From: Oceanospirillaceae bacterium
Lineage (GTDB): Bacteria; Pseudomonadota; Gammaproteobacteria; Pseudomonadales; Oceanobacteraceae
Assembly (NCBI GenBank): GCA_002724925.1
Contig: PBQA01000033.1
Location: 215,608-279,607, forward strand
Direction: 5' to 3'
Length of the DNA stretch: 64,000 nt
Shown here: piece after piece, positions 8,580-17,292 of the stretch
Position numbering within the stretch: position 1 is the first letter of the stretch
Layout of the letters: every line of letters starts with the position of its first letter
Made by a program: the position numbers and the translations under genes
Notes under the pieces: generated by a model
The model's input: the letters and a program-made list of their open reading frames with translations, nothing else
Told to the model about the DNA's origin: nothing
Database searches by the model: none

Positions 8580-9821
8580 TCAGCTACCTGGGTGTACCGG
8601 CGAGTATACCTCAATGATATTACCGCTATCGGTAGCATCATGACACCAGAGCTTTTGCCCAATACCCTGATCGGATACACCGATCAACACGTCAGAACAG
8701 TTTTCTGTCGCCGCATCATCCGACAGCGCCATAGGCTGCTTCAGATTCATATCACGACGATAACCAGCGACTACAATACCTGACGCATCTGAGTCTGACA
8801 CCATATAGATATGATCGAAATCTGTCGTTGTTGTGCCCGGAATAACAAACATATCTTTCACCAGCATCTGCTGCGCGACGCCCGTTACAAAAGGATCATT
8901 CGCCGACCAGTCAACATTACGCACTGTTGCCGGTGATGATGCTGAATTCGCATAACCGAGATTATTTGTTCCCTCTGAGTCATCGTATTGAGCGTAATAC
9001 ACATGATCACCGAAACCTGTAACGCCTGATATATGATCATTGATGTCACCACGAACCACGGTTGTCAGACTATCCATGACAACGGCATCGGTTGCATCAA
9101 CGTCGACCGTCGTATCTATCGTGATTTCAACTTTCATAATTCGAGGGTAACGGTACTGTGGTGAACCCGACGTGGTCATTGTGTCACCGCCGTAGTACAC
9201 AGTTGCGCCCATTGCTTCGTTTGTGCCCTGAGTGAATTCAGCAGAGATTCCGCTGCATTCACGCGCTTCAATACTGCCATCAATCAGATCCAACTCCGCT
9301 ACCTTACCGGTATCGGATACTTTAAAGATGTGAAGACTGACAGCACTGGTATAGCCCGTCGTATCGCTGCCATCCTGACAGGCAACCACATAACTTTCAT
9401 TATTGTGCGAGATGACATCCATATCCTGAAAGTCACGACGATCCGTCAGGTTATCGATATTCTTGATCTCGCTCAATTCTGTCGCTGGGTAAGTCACTGA
9501 GCGAATCGAGAATACGTCGCCGTCCTGTCCTGATACGGGTGCGCCTTTCATCATGGTAATCTCGGGTGTCTCTGAATTTCCGTTAAACCCAAGACCAAGA
9601 ACACGATCTGTTCCGGCACTCCATGTGGTATCCGACAAAACGACCGGTGTGTCTGTGTTGTCTGTGTTGTCTGTGTTGTCTGTGTTGTCTGTGTTGTCCG
9701 AAGGTGTGTTATCAGAAGGTTCCTGAGCGGTGTTTGAAGAGCCGCCAGAGCCGCCTCCGCATGCTACGAGAGAAACACTAAAAGCCAAAAGACTGGTACG
9801 AAAAATGAGAGAAGTATTCAT
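8580..9821 (-). CDS. predicted surface lipoprotein A with WCHD motif
   Basis: A 413-residue lipoprotein not matched to a named family. The signal peptide ends in lipobox VACGGGSGG (Cys about residue 21), followed by a low-complexity linker with a repeated DNT unit, then a domain beginning DTTWSAGTDRVLGLGF. The C-terminus contains a Cys (ENCSD), then LWCHDATDSGNIIE. The same C...WCHD(x)T pattern ends both neighbouring lipoproteins, so the three are paralogues. AGAGG lies 6 bases before the ATG. A palindrome like those before the other two lies about 52 bases upstream. No Asp at the +2 position after the lipid Cys is seen, so outer-membrane sorting is likely. Confidence 0.85.
   Translation of the reverse strand: MNTSLIFRTSLLAFSVSLVACGGGSGGSSNTAQEPSDNTPSDNTDNTDNTDNTDNTDTPVVLSDTTWSAGTDRVLGLGFNGNSETPEITMMKGAPVSGQDGDVFSIRSVTYPATELSEIKNIDNLTDRRDFQDMDVISHNNESYVVACQDGSDTTGYTSAVSLHIFKVSDTGKVAELDLIDGSIEARECSGISAEFTQGTNEAMGATVYYGGDTMTTSGSPQYRYPRIMKVEITIDTTVDVDATDAVVMDSLTTVVRGDINDHISGVTGFGDHVYYAQYDDSEGTNNLGYANSASSPATVRNVDWSANDPFVTGVAQQMLVKDMFVIPGTTTTDFDHIYMVSDSDASGIVVAGYRRDMNLKQPMALSDDAATENCSDVLIGVSDQGIGQKLWCHDATDSGNIIEVYSPVHPGS
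9651..9698. repeat. 9-bp tandem repeat coding for (DNT)n
   Basis: The unit GTCTGTGTT is repeated a little over five times without change, inside lipoprotein A. It encodes the Asp-Asn-Thr tract of the linker after the lipid anchor. Because the unit is a multiple of three, copy-number change would alter linker length without breaking the frame. Confidence 0.95.
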
Positions 9822-9864
9822 AAAGAACCTCTTGAATAGTTAAATGATTTTAGATAAAGATGAC

Positions 9865-9900
9865 CACATCAACTTCACCCTCCCGAGTGAAATTGATGTG
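9865..9900. promoter_or_regulatory. extended palindrome containing operator 1 (TTCACCC-N4-GAGTGAA)
   Basis: The core at 9874-9891 is TTCACCC, TCCC, GAGTGAA, one mismatch from a perfect dyad. The symmetry continues outward with CACATCAA (9865-9872) and TTGATGTG (9893-9900). It lies between the stop of lipoprotein B and the start of lipoprotein A, about 52 bases before the ATG. The same core lies before the other two lipoprotein genes, so a shared regulator is likely. It might also act as an RNA hairpin at the end of the lipoprotein B transcript. Confidence 0.65.
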
Positions 9901-9907
9901 AATGTAC

Positions 9908-11182
9908 TTACAGCACAGTCGCTGCTATGGACGGAGCTTCAAATTCAAGCAGGTTGCTCGCATTCGTATTGTCATGACACCAGAGCCTGCCAGTGGCTGC
10001 TGGATCACGGAAACCGGTAATAGAACCTGTGCAATGCTGAATATCACCGCTGCTATAGGTCTGCTCTCCGATCTTCTGATCTTGGCCGGCATCCCACTGA
10101 ATGGCATAAACACCCGTTGTGCCGCTGACCGTATAAATTCGATAGTCGTTGGTGTTTTTCTTCCAGAGATGAATATCCGCAACATCCATAAATCCATTCG
10201 TACCAGTGAACTTATTCTGTTGAGTGATCATTAAAGGCTGATTGTAGCTGTCTCCAATAATACGTATTTCATTAGACTGGGACATCTGTGTGTAGCTCGC
10301 CACAATGGCTTTATCAGAACTGAAGCCCGCAACCGAGAGATACTCTCCCTGCGCCGTATTCACATAGCTCACCAAAGTTGGAATACCACCAACACGAGTG
10401 CCTGGAGCACCATTTTTGTTGTAATCCATGTCGATACGCACAAGAAACTCATAAGCGTTTGAACCATCATTGGACAAAGTCCCCTGACCAATAGCCCACA
10501 GCACTAATCCAAAACCCGATGAGGCTGTTGTCACCGAGGCAATGGAGATTTGTCTACAATTGTCTATCGTCCAGGTTTGCAGAGTCCCCTGAACAATCTC
10601 TTGATTAAACAGCGGAACCGCTGCCAGGTACGGGCTTGGGTTATTCTCCGAGTAAACCTTTACCATTGCGCGACCGGCAGAGCCCGTATTGTCACAACTC
10701 ATCAACCAGCGATTTGACGAACCATCAGCTTCGGTATAGCGAACTGATTCGATATCGCGAAGGAATGGTTCGCCATTTGAAGGGTCTGTGGTAACAACAG
10801 GGGTAAAGTCACTGGCGTCTACTGTATCTGTAGCGGAAATACCTTTCTCAATCGAGTGAGAAGTCGAGTTATTAAAGGTGGCATAAACAGGCGCGCCTAT
10901 CTGGACATCGCCGTGCGGCCAGCTCAGTCCTCTCAGAATGGTTGAACCCACGGAATAATCTGCGTCAGAAATAATCAAATCTCGGGTTAAAGTGTTATCT
11001 TCGTCCTGGCTCGTGTCCTCTTCACCTCCATCGTTTTGAGAATCATCCAGAACCGGGCCTGTGCCAACATCTGTCAGATCTTCATTACTGCTATCACTGG
11101 AATTGCTCCCGGAGCCACCGCCACATCCAGTTAGTAAAAAAGAGAGGAAAGCAACGTTTATAAAAAGCGTTTTATAGTTCAC
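9908..11182 (-). CDS. predicted surface lipoprotein B with WCHD motif
   Basis: A 424-residue lipoprotein, paralogue of its two neighbours. The signal peptide ends LTGCGGGSGSNSS, followed by an acidic Ser/Asp-rich linker (residues about 25-70), then a domain starting DADYSVGS and ending with a Cys (IQHCTG), LWCHDNTNASNLLEF. I chose a GTG at 11182 rather than the codon at 11257: it follows AAAGG by about 11 bases, begins the signal peptide directly, and leaves the upstream palindrome outside the gene. Its base composition is more AT-rich near the start than lipoprotein C. Confidence 0.83.
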   Translation of the reverse strand: MNYKTLFINVAFLSFLLTGCGGGSGSNSSDSSNEDLTDVGTGPVLDDSQNDGGEEDTSQDEDNTLTRDLIISDADYSVGSTILRGLSWPHGDVQIGAPVYATFNNSTSHSIEKGISATDTVDASDFTPVVTTDPSNGEPFLRDIESVRYTEADGSSNRWLMSCDNTGSAGRAMVKVYSENNPSPYLAAVPLFNQEIVQGTLQTWTIDNCRQISIASVTTASSGFGLVLWAIGQGTLSNDGSNAYEFLVRIDMDYNKNGAPGTRVGGIPTLVSYVNTAQGEYLSVAGFSSDKAIVASYTQMSQSNEIRIIGDSYNQPLMITQQNKFTGTNGFMDVADIHLWKKNTNDYRIYTVSGTTGVYAIQWDAGQDQKIGEQTYSSGDIQHCTGSITGFRDPAATGRLWCHDNTNASNLLEFEAPSIAATVL

Positions 11183-11248
11183 TTTATGAATACCTTTTAT
11201 TACATATTTAATAGAAAACAAATAGTATTTATTCAGTATTTTTGTTAC

Positions 11249-11266
11249 TTCACCCAAGCGGGTGAA
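11249..11266. promoter_or_regulatory. operator 2: perfect palindrome TTCACCC-N4-GGGTGAA
   Basis: A perfect 7+7 dyad with a 4-base spacer, 66 bases upstream of the GTG start of lipoprotein B. Matching copies lie upstream of lipoproteins A and C on the same side and at similar distance. Spacing and symmetry fit a dimeric DNA-binding protein; the adjacent NarL-type regulator is one candidate. Confidence 0.7.
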
Positions 11267-11312
11267 ATACAGAAAACTGACAATAGAGGAGTATTAAAAA
11301 AGTGAATTTAAC

Positions 11313-11339
11313 TAAAAAAAAGCCCTCATAAAGAGGGCT
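11313..11339 (-). terminator. intrinsic terminator after lipoprotein C
   Basis: On the minus strand the stem AGCCCTC/GAGGGCT (11321-11339) is followed directly by eight T (complement of 11313-11320). It sits 35 bases past the stop of the 11374-12678 gene, so the three lipoprotein genes are not one simple operon; each has its own operator. Confidence 0.9.
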
Positions 11340-11373
11340 AAAAGAGATTGGTGAGAAAAAGTGATATCAGTGA

Positions 11374-12678
11374 TTATTTCACTTCTACTTCAGCACCAGC
11401 GCCTTCGAGTTCTGCCTTGATCTGCTCAGCTTCTTCTTTACTTACTTCATATGAGCGAGCAGCAACTCTATCAGGAGCTTCGACTACCTCTGACTGCGGT
11501 ACCGTTGGAGCGGTAAATTCAATCAACGTGCCTTCGTCGGTAGAGTCGTGGCACCACACCGTTGTGCCATTTACAGCCAGCTGATCGACACAGTTTTCAT
11601 AGTCACCACCCGTCAGCATGACGAACTGCTCACCGGTGAAGTCCGCTCCCGCAAGGCCAGCATCACCGGATACCGCAAGGAGGTTATCGCCGCTATACGC
11701 CAGATCGAAAATGGTTGCGCCTTCTTCTGATTCCGAGGTGAATGGGTTGCCATCGTTACCTAATACGATACCCTCCTCACCCAATGCCTCCAAAAGGTAT
11801 GTGCTGCCTTCAATGGTCATCGTTGTGTAGTAATCTGACTCTTGGCCCACGTCAATAGCAGACAATACGAACTTGTTGTCATCTAATTCATAGAATTCGG
11901 TTTCGGTGACTTCATTACTCTCATAGTTGTAGATCAGGCTGGCTTCAAAGACTGCAACGTCGCCAGTGCTATCCTGACCAGTAATGAAGAAATCAACCTC
12001 ATAGGCTGACGTGCCTTTGCTACTCAAGTCTGAAGCCGATAGACCGCCGAGCGAATGGCAGTCAACCAAGGAGTAGTTACCCTCGATCTCATCGCTAATG
12101 TCCAGAGATGCGCTGATGTCTGTACCGGCCAGATAAATTTCGAGGCTTGCTGGCGTGTGAGTTTCTGCTTCAATAGCAACTTTTTCTTCAATGGCAACCG
12201 CTTGAGGGCCGACTTCACCGCGCGTCGGGATTTCTCCACCTTCGATCATGCTTGCTTCTTCGTACCCGCAGGTCGCAATCAGAACAGTGTCGATTTCTTC
12301 ACCTTCCACAGTGCCAGACACAGGCAACGCCAGAACATCACGGTAGTAGTCCTTCTCGAGTGCAACACCCTCGACGGCAGTAAATTCTTTTGTCGCTGCA
12401 GGCGCAACCATCAGGGTGTGGGAGACACTGTCGTCAGAGCCAGTTGAACGTTTAAGCGCAACCATGTCGCCGTTGGTCGCATTCTGAGGATAGGTCAGGC
12501 CCACCAGCTCATCTGCCCCAGCAGACCATGCTGTATCGGTATACACCGCCAGAGGATCAGGTGTAACGATGTCGTCAGCAGTTTCATCATCACTGGAAGA
12601 TGACGAACCGCCACCACAGCCAACCAGAGTCATAGAAGTTGCGGCAAGCACCGCCAGTGTTAATTTATTCAGTTCCAT
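11374..12678 (-). CDS. predicted surface lipoprotein C with WCHD motif
   Basis: A 434-residue acidic lipoprotein, third paralogue. Signal peptide with lipobox LVGCGGGSSSSS, then DTAWSAGADELVGLTY, the same opening as lipoprotein A, and a C-terminal ENCVDQ, VWCHDSTDEGTLIEFTAP. After that comes a short charged tail with predicted helix (SKEEAEQIKAELEGAG) absent from the other two; it resembles short C-terminal extensions seen on ribosomal L7/L12-like tails only in charge. The ATG at 12678 was chosen over 12708 because GGAG lies 6 bases upstream. Function unknown. Confidence 0.85.
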   Translation of the reverse strand: MELNKLTLAVLAATSMTLVGCGGGSSSSSDDETADDIVTPDPLAVYTDTAWSAGADELVGLTYPQNATNGDMVALKRSTGSDDSVSHTLMVAPAATKEFTAVEGVALEKDYYRDVLALPVSGTVEGEEIDTVLIATCGYEEASMIEGGEIPTRGEVGPQAVAIEEKVAIEAETHTPASLEIYLAGTDISASLDISDEIEGNYSLVDCHSLGGLSASDLSSKGTSAYEVDFFITGQDSTGDVAVFEASLIYNYESNEVTETEFYELDDNKFVLSAIDVGQESDYYTTMTIEGSTYLLEALGEEGIVLGNDGNPFTSESEEGATIFDLAYSGDNLLAVSGDAGLAGADFTGEQFVMLTGGDYENCVDQLAVNGTTVWCHDSTDEGTLIEFTAPTVPQSEVVEAPDRVAARSYEVSKEEAEQIKAELEGAGAEVEVK

Positions 12679-12743
12679 TCTGCTCTCCCGAACGTTAGTT
12701 TTTGTCAACGCGAGAAGTAGACCAGAACGGTCTTTGGGCTTTC

Positions 12744-12761
12744 TTCACCCGTTTGGGTGAA
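12744..12761. promoter_or_regulatory. operator 3: perfect palindrome TTCACCC-N4-GGGTGAA
   Basis: Same core as operators 1 and 2, here with spacer GTTT, 65 bases upstream of the ATG of lipoprotein C. On the coding strand all three copies continue GGGTGAAG, so one extra base outside the dyad is also conserved. Confidence 0.7.
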
Positions 12762-12826
12762 AAGAGGTTGGTAAGGCGACTTATAACGGCCATTCTGAAC
12801 TTATTTACCTTTTACTGACCGTTAGC

Positions 12827-13591
12827 TCAGCTTACCTGAAGCGAGTGCCACCACATCACTAACAGGCGTACAGCCAGCAGAGTAAGAAACCAGCGATATA
12901 GCCACCTGAAGCGCGCTTCAGGCAGCTTCCCTAATAGTTTAAGTCCGGCTTTTGTACCCAGATAGCCCAGCACAATCATGCCTGTCATAATCGGAACCCA
13001 AGCAGAAAATGCGAAGCCGATGGCACCAAAGACAATGATTTTAAGAAGATGCTGAATGCTCATTGCCGTCGAGAAAAGTGCTGTATAGTGCCACTTATTG
13101 TGAGCATCTTTACTCAGCCAGGCTGATACAAGTGGGCCTGATGCACCAACAAGAAAGCTGGCTAATGTCGTAATTAGCCCGCCGATCGCTAAGCCAACCC
13201 GCGTGCGGCCAAGACCAATCATGGGCATAGGTAACCAGGTAATCCAGAGTACGAATAAGGCAATAAACAGAGGAATCAACTGGGTATCGAGACGACCAAC
13301 CAGCCAGACCCCACCCACGACCGCGATCACGGCGCCAGTGACGAACCAGAACAGACGTTGGCGATCAAGGTACTGGCGGGAAAGATATGCTCTCGATGCG
13401 TTAGAGCCTAACTGCACAACACCATGCACCGGCACCAGGGCTAACGGCGGTAAGATACCCGCCATCACAGTGATAAGAAAGGCGCCACCTCCCACTCCCA
13501 GCGCCGCTGTTATCAACGAACCGAGAAAGGATGCCGCAAAAAGAAACACGGTGTCCGTGAGGGTCAGGCCGTCAGGTATAAATTCGAGCAT
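12827..13591 (-). CDS. TSUP-family (TauE/SafE-type) membrane permease
   Basis: A 254-residue inner-membrane protein with about eight hydrophobic segments. It carries the family's N-terminal glycine-rich element GSLITAALGVGGGAFL (about residues 19-34) and the repeated element ASFLVGASGPLVSAWL in the second half. Members export sulfite, sulfoacetate or related small anions; the substrate here is not determinable. AGGGG precedes the ATG. It is separated by 30 bases from the amidase upstream on the same strand, so co-transcription is likely. Confidence 0.85.
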   Translation of the reverse strand: MLEFIPDGLTLTDTVFLFAASFLGSLITAALGVGGGAFLITVMAGILPPLALVPVHGVVQLGSNASRAYLSRQYLDRQRLFWFVTGAVIAVVGGVWLVGRLDTQLIPLFIALFVLWITWLPMPMIGLGRTRVGLAIGGLITTLASFLVGASGPLVSAWLSKDAHNKWHYTALFSTAMSIQHLLKIIVFGAIGFAFSAWVPIMTGMIVLGYLGTKAGLKLLGKLPEARFRWLYRWFLTLLAVRLLVMWWHSLQVS

Positions 13592-13621
13592 GTCCCCTCA
13601 CAGAGTAACTTAAGTCAGAAG

Positions 13622-15103
13622 TTAATACCCTTCTGGCTTGATAAAGCCTCGGAGTGACTTCTCAAGCAGCGATGCAAATTTAATCGTTGTTTTATCATGA
13701 TATTTACGCCCGAGAATCTGTATATTGACCGGTAGTCCGTTCTTTGTAGACCCCACGGGTGCACTGGTTGCAGGAAGCCCCATCAGTGTTGCAGGAGCAA
13801 TCCACATAAAGATGTCAGTGTAAGGGCCAGGCAAACCATTAACGTGCAATTTACGCTTGTGCATCGCAGGCTTAGGCTGATGCTTAAACGCAGGCACATG
13901 AACAACCGGTGTCAGGATCACATCGTACTGATCGAATAACTTATCGGCTTTCTGCGCAATACGCAGGCGCGTCTCGTGCTGCTGCAGCCAATCGGCATGA
14001 ACCTGAGTCATCCCTTTCAGCAGCTTATCAATATGAGCACTGAGTTTGAGTTTTGCTCCGAATTTTCCTGCGATTTTACCGATCAAAGCCGTTATACCAC
14101 GCTGAGCCGGTTTCAGAGTTCCGCTGAGCACCGAACCAAGCAGGTTCATGTAAGTAGGAACAAATGTCTCCAACGACATCCCCTCTGGAGCACCGGTTGT
14201 GACATCAACGCCCTGAGACTTAAGATGCGCAGCAAGCTCGGTATAGGCAGCCTGTAACTCATCATCAATCGGACTTAACGGGTCCTGCGTCCACAGCAAT
14301 ACTTTATAACCACTCAGGTCTTTTTGAGGCGCTTCGGGGAGAGTCAGCGACCAGGTATTCCCCATGAGTGGCCCCGGTGCAGCCAGAACATCAAGCATGA
14401 CGTCAAGATCTTCAGCATGACGTGTCATCGGTCCCGGCGTCGAAAGGTCAGGCTCAAGTAGCATACCTGGAGGGCCTGGAATATGACCGCGGCTGGCGAT
14501 AATGCCGTGCGTAGGTTTGTGACCATAGGTGCCGCAGAAGTGCGATGGCGTTCGGATAGACCCTGCCAGATCGGAGCCCAGTTCAATGGGAGTCAACCCC
14601 GCTGCCAAAGCAGCGGCAGCACCACCGGACGAACCGCCCGGAGTGCGACTGGTGTCATGCGGGTTGTTCGTGGTGCCATACACCTTATTGAAGCTCTGCA
14701 GATCTCCTGCAAATAAGGGGACGTTTGTCTTACCAAAAGGAATCGCCCCCGCATCAATCAGACGCTGTACCGTGAACGCATTGCTTTTTGGCATATGTTT
14801 GGCTAAAGAGCGTGAACCCGCAGTGCAAGGCATGCCAACGACTTCAAACGTATCTTTGATCGTCATTGGGATACCATGCAGGGGGCCCCATGACTCGCCT
14901 TTGGCTCTGGCGTGGTCTGCGGCATCAGCACGGGTCAGCGCATCATCATAGTTCGTTGCCACTACCGCATTCAGTGCTGGATTCAGCGTCTCAATGCGGT
15001 CACGGAAGTACTCTACTAACCCACGACTGGTTACCTCACCAGCAGCCAATGCTGCCTGAAGTTCTGCGATCCCGCAGAAAGCCCACTCTTTAGACACAGT
15101 CAT
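13622..15103 (-). CDS. amidase-signature family amidohydrolase
   Basis: A 493-residue enzyme of the amidase signature family, hydrolysing a carboxamide or aryl/acyl amide. The catalytic Ser-cisSer-Lys triad is visible: Lys in GIPMTIKDTFEV (about residue 83), cis-Ser in TPGGSSGGAAAALAAG (about 157), and Ser nucleophile in GSDLAGSIRTPS (about 181). No signal peptide, so cytoplasmic. It lacks the C-terminal extension of allophanate hydrolases and shows no GatA-specific context. Followed by the TSUP permease. Substrate unknown. Confidence 0.87.
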   Translation of the reverse strand: MTVSKEWAFCGIAELQAALAAGEVTSRGLVEYFRDRIETLNPALNAVVATNYDDALTRADAADHARAKGESWGPLHGIPMTIKDTFEVVGMPCTAGSRSLAKHMPKSNAFTVQRLIDAGAIPFGKTNVPLFAGDLQSFNKVYGTTNNPHDTSRTPGGSSGGAAAALAAGLTPIELGSDLAGSIRTPSHFCGTYGHKPTHGIIASRGHIPGPPGMLLEPDLSTPGPMTRHAEDLDVMLDVLAAPGPLMGNTWSLTLPEAPQKDLSGYKVLLWTQDPLSPIDDELQAAYTELAAHLKSQGVDVTTGAPEGMSLETFVPTYMNLLGSVLSGTLKPAQRGITALIGKIAGKFGAKLKLSAHIDKLLKGMTQVHADWLQQHETRLRIAQKADKLFDQYDVILTPVVHVPAFKHQPKPAMHKRKLHVNGLPGPYTDIFMWIAPATLMGLPATSAPVGSTKNGLPVNIQILGRKYHDKTTIKFASLLEKSLRGFIKPEGY

Positions 15104-15117
15104 ACCCTCTATTATTG

Positions 15118-15148
15118 TTAGCGACTTTTATTATTAGCGACTTTTATT
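15118..15148. repeat. two direct copies of a 15-bp sequence
   Basis: TTAGCGACTTTTATT occurs at 15118-15132 and 15134-15148, just upstream of the amidase start. It may be a small duplication in the promoter region; no function is evident. Confidence 0.8.
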
Positions 15149-15284
15149 TTTGAGTCTGGAAAGTGCCTCAGGTTACCGGACGCGGTGGTGGCTGCCAATG
15201 TGCAAATGTGCCGTGCAACAGTGAGGATTGACCCGCACTCTGTGCCGTCATACTCTCCGGTGACAGGATGTCGGAGTTGGGTGA

Positions 15285-16259
15285 GTGGAGTCTATGAGGC
15301 AGATGTTGTCGCAACACCTTTTTAAGCACGTTGTCAGCGCCCTGGCGCTAATCTCATGCGTCACAGTCGTGGCCGAACCACCAGCATCCCCCGAGAAACT
15401 GAGCTGGGTTAAAAACGATGCTCCTCCTTTTTACATCATAGGCCCCGGCGGTCAGCAAGGGAGCACCGACCAACAAGGGTTCGGGGACAGAATCCAGGCT
15501 CTCATTGAACGCTCTTTGAATAACTACCAACACGAAACGCTCCGCATCCCTTTGAGTCGACTATCTTCGAGCTGGAAGGCGTACAACCCACTTTGCTTTG
15601 CTACCATGATTCATGAAGCACCTCTGAGCGATGACTATCTGCTATCGGTGCCTAACGCCATGTACCTGCCCCACGGCATCATTACCACGAACAAATTCGC
15701 AGAACGCCTTCCGGTGCTGGACGATGGCAGCGTGTCGTTAGAAGCCATGATCAGGGAGCAGAAGATCAGCATGGGCCACATCAGCGGCCGCACGTACGGC
15801 GAAAAACTCGACAGAATGCTGCGCCGCTACCGACACAATATTGAGGTCAATGCACGCGCGGGCTCGACAGAGACTCGAGGTATCCTCACTATGCTGAATA
15901 AAGGCCGCTTCGACTTCATCATTGATTGCGAATTCGTGCTTAACCACCATGTGGACTCTGCTGAACAAGCAGAACAACTGCGCTTCCTTCCCATCAGCGA
16001 GACCCGTGGTAACTTTATTCTGGGCGCTGTAGGTTGTACAAACTCTGAACAGGGGCAAAAAGTCATTCAGAGTATCAATAACGTATTACCGGAAATCGTT
16101 AATAGCCGCTCATACCGACGAGCCGTGGCAGCATGGCTGGTTCCTGTTGGCGACGAAGCCTACTACTGGAATAGATTCGACGATGTTCTCAGAGCCCACC
16201 TTGGCTCTCCCACTCCGCCAAAGAAAACGGCCAGACGGCCCTTTGCCACATCGGAATAA
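15285..16259 (+). CDS. periplasmic solute-binding-like protein
   Basis: A 324-residue exported protein: an N-terminal hydrophobic segment ending SCVTVVAEPP, then a type-2 periplasmic-binding-like domain beginning LSWVKNDAPPFYI and DRIQALIERSL. It resembles the family of stand-alone amino-acid-binding-like proteins often labelled TIGR02285 and has no ABC permease beside it. The start used is a GTG with GGAG 8 bases upstream; ATG codons at 15294 and 15303 are alternatives. Ligand unknown. Confidence 0.8.
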   Translation: MESMRQMLSQHLFKHVVSALALISCVTVVAEPPASPEKLSWVKNDAPPFYIIGPGGQQGSTDQQGFGDRIQALIERSLNNYQHETLRIPLSRLSSSWKAYNPLCFATMIHEAPLSDDYLLSVPNAMYLPHGIITTNKFAERLPVLDDGSVSLEAMIREQKISMGHISGRTYGEKLDRMLRRYRHNIEVNARAGSTETRGILTMLNKGRFDFIIDCEFVLNHHVDSAEQAEQLRFLPISETRGNFILGAVGCTNSEQGQKVIQSINNVLPEIVNSRSYRRAVAAWLVPVGDEAYYWNRFDDVLRAHLGSPTPPKKTARRPFATSE

Positions 16260-16265
16260 AGAGCA

Positions 16266-16295
16266 AGCAGCCCAAGCCGTCAGGCCCGGGCTGCT
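16266..16295. terminator. hairpin between convergent genes
   Basis: Arms AGCAGCCC (16266-16273) and GGGCTGCT (16288-16295) lie just after the stop of the binding-like protein and before the end of the convergent CBS gene. The following T tract (CTGTT) is poor. Likely a bidirectional transcription end. Confidence 0.5.
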
Positions 16296-16328
16296 CTGTT
16301 GTCGGTTCGCGGCTACTGTGGTAATCCA

Positions 16329-16889
16329 TCATGAGACGGCTGAAAATACCCGGCTGAAGCTGGACTGTTCCTGAATATTCACCGGCAACCTCAACTTGCG
16401 GGAAATATCGCTGGCAGAAAATACTCCCCGGATCTGATGCGTATCCTCATCAATGACCAGACAGTGTTGCTGATAGTTGCCCTGAAGAAAATCAATCACA
16501 TCACCGATCGTTGATGTATTTACCTCATGAATATTCAGTGCCAGCAGGTCTTGCTTTCTTACCATCAGATCACTGACACGCACTTCGTTGCGGGATACTC
16601 CTGAGGCCGCGGCTTTCGCCAGAATATTCTGTTCAGACAGATCAGCAGCCGAAACGACACCGGAGAAATGTCCGGTGGCATCGAGTACGATTTTGAGCCG
16701 GACATGAGTCCGAATCATCAGACTACGTGCTTCAGGCGCGGGAACCGGCCCTTCAATGACCAGGGGCTCCACATCACGAAAGTCAGTGAAGAAATCCATC
16801 GCCGGGCTGAGCACGGTTTTCTCTTTAAAGTCAGCGGGCTGAACCAGCTCATCAATTTTCTGTACGGGATAGAGAGTCAATTTTTTCAT
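16329..16889 (-). CDS. CBS-domain pair protein
   Basis: A 186-residue cytoplasmic protein made essentially of two CBS motifs. The first has LKIVLDATGHFSGVVSAADL and the second HCLVIDEDTHQIRGVFSASD near the C-terminus. CBS pairs usually sense adenine nucleotides. The ATG at 16889 was chosen because AGGAG lies 8 bases upstream; the longer frame to 17030 overlaps the upstream small gene. Which process it reports to is not clear from context. Confidence 0.8.
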   Translation of the reverse strand: MKKLTLYPVQKIDELVQPADFKEKTVLSPAMDFFTDFRDVEPLVIEGPVPAPEARSLMIRTHVRLKIVLDATGHFSGVVSAADLSEQNILAKAAASGVSRNEVRVSDLMVRKQDLLALNIHEVNTSTIGDVIDFLQGNYQQHCLVIDEDTHQIRGVFSASDISRKLRLPVNIQEQSSFSRVFSAVS

Positions 16890-16962
16890 AACACGATCTC
16901 CTGGCACCGCATCTTGTTGTGCAGTACCGATTCTTGAATTTTTTATTAAATGGCCTGAAGAA

Positions 16963-17292
16963 TCAGAGCGCAGGAGGAGCGCGTATGAGCGAGTGACGAC
17001 CGACGGAATGGCCTGTCGTAAAAACTGCATCAGGCACTTCCGCTGAAGTCAGGATAACTTCCGCAAGTGTCTGCCTTGAAAAAGAAGATTTGCCGTCGTC
17101 ATCAACACCACTATCAACTGCATTCAGCAGTGTATCAGCAAATGTCTCAGCGACCAGAGCCCCAGAGCTAACGTCAGACAAGGCAGTATTATGCGCCTTA
17201 CCTGAACTTTCATAAGGTCGATAATCCAGCGCAACGGCGGGCAAGGAGAGGTTCAGAAGAAGCAGCAATGCTGATGCTAGCGAAAAGCGCAT
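16963..17292 (-). CDS. small secreted protein of unknown function
   Basis: A 109-residue protein with a strong Sec signal peptide (MRFSLASALLLLLNLSLPAVALDY; cleavage near residue 22). The mature part is short, Ser/Ala/Val-rich and lacks cysteines. A GGGG-rich Shine-Dalgarno precedes the ATG directly. It lies 73 bases upstream of the CBS gene on the same strand. I recognise no family. Confidence 0.6.
   Translation of the reverse strand: MRFSLASALLLLLNLSLPAVALDYRPYESSGKAHNTALSDVSSGALVAETFADTLLNAVDSGVDDDGKSSFSRQTLAEVILTSAEVPDAVFTTGHSVGRHSLIRAPPAL

Noticed and set aside
9651..9698. CRISPR-like repeats
   Set aside because: Continuous 9-bp units with no spacers, inside a coding sequence.
13622..15103. 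Allophanate hydrolase for the guanidine pathway
   Set aside because: Amidase signature is present, but it is short of the C-terminal extension, 35 kb away and with a TSUP permease as neighbour.
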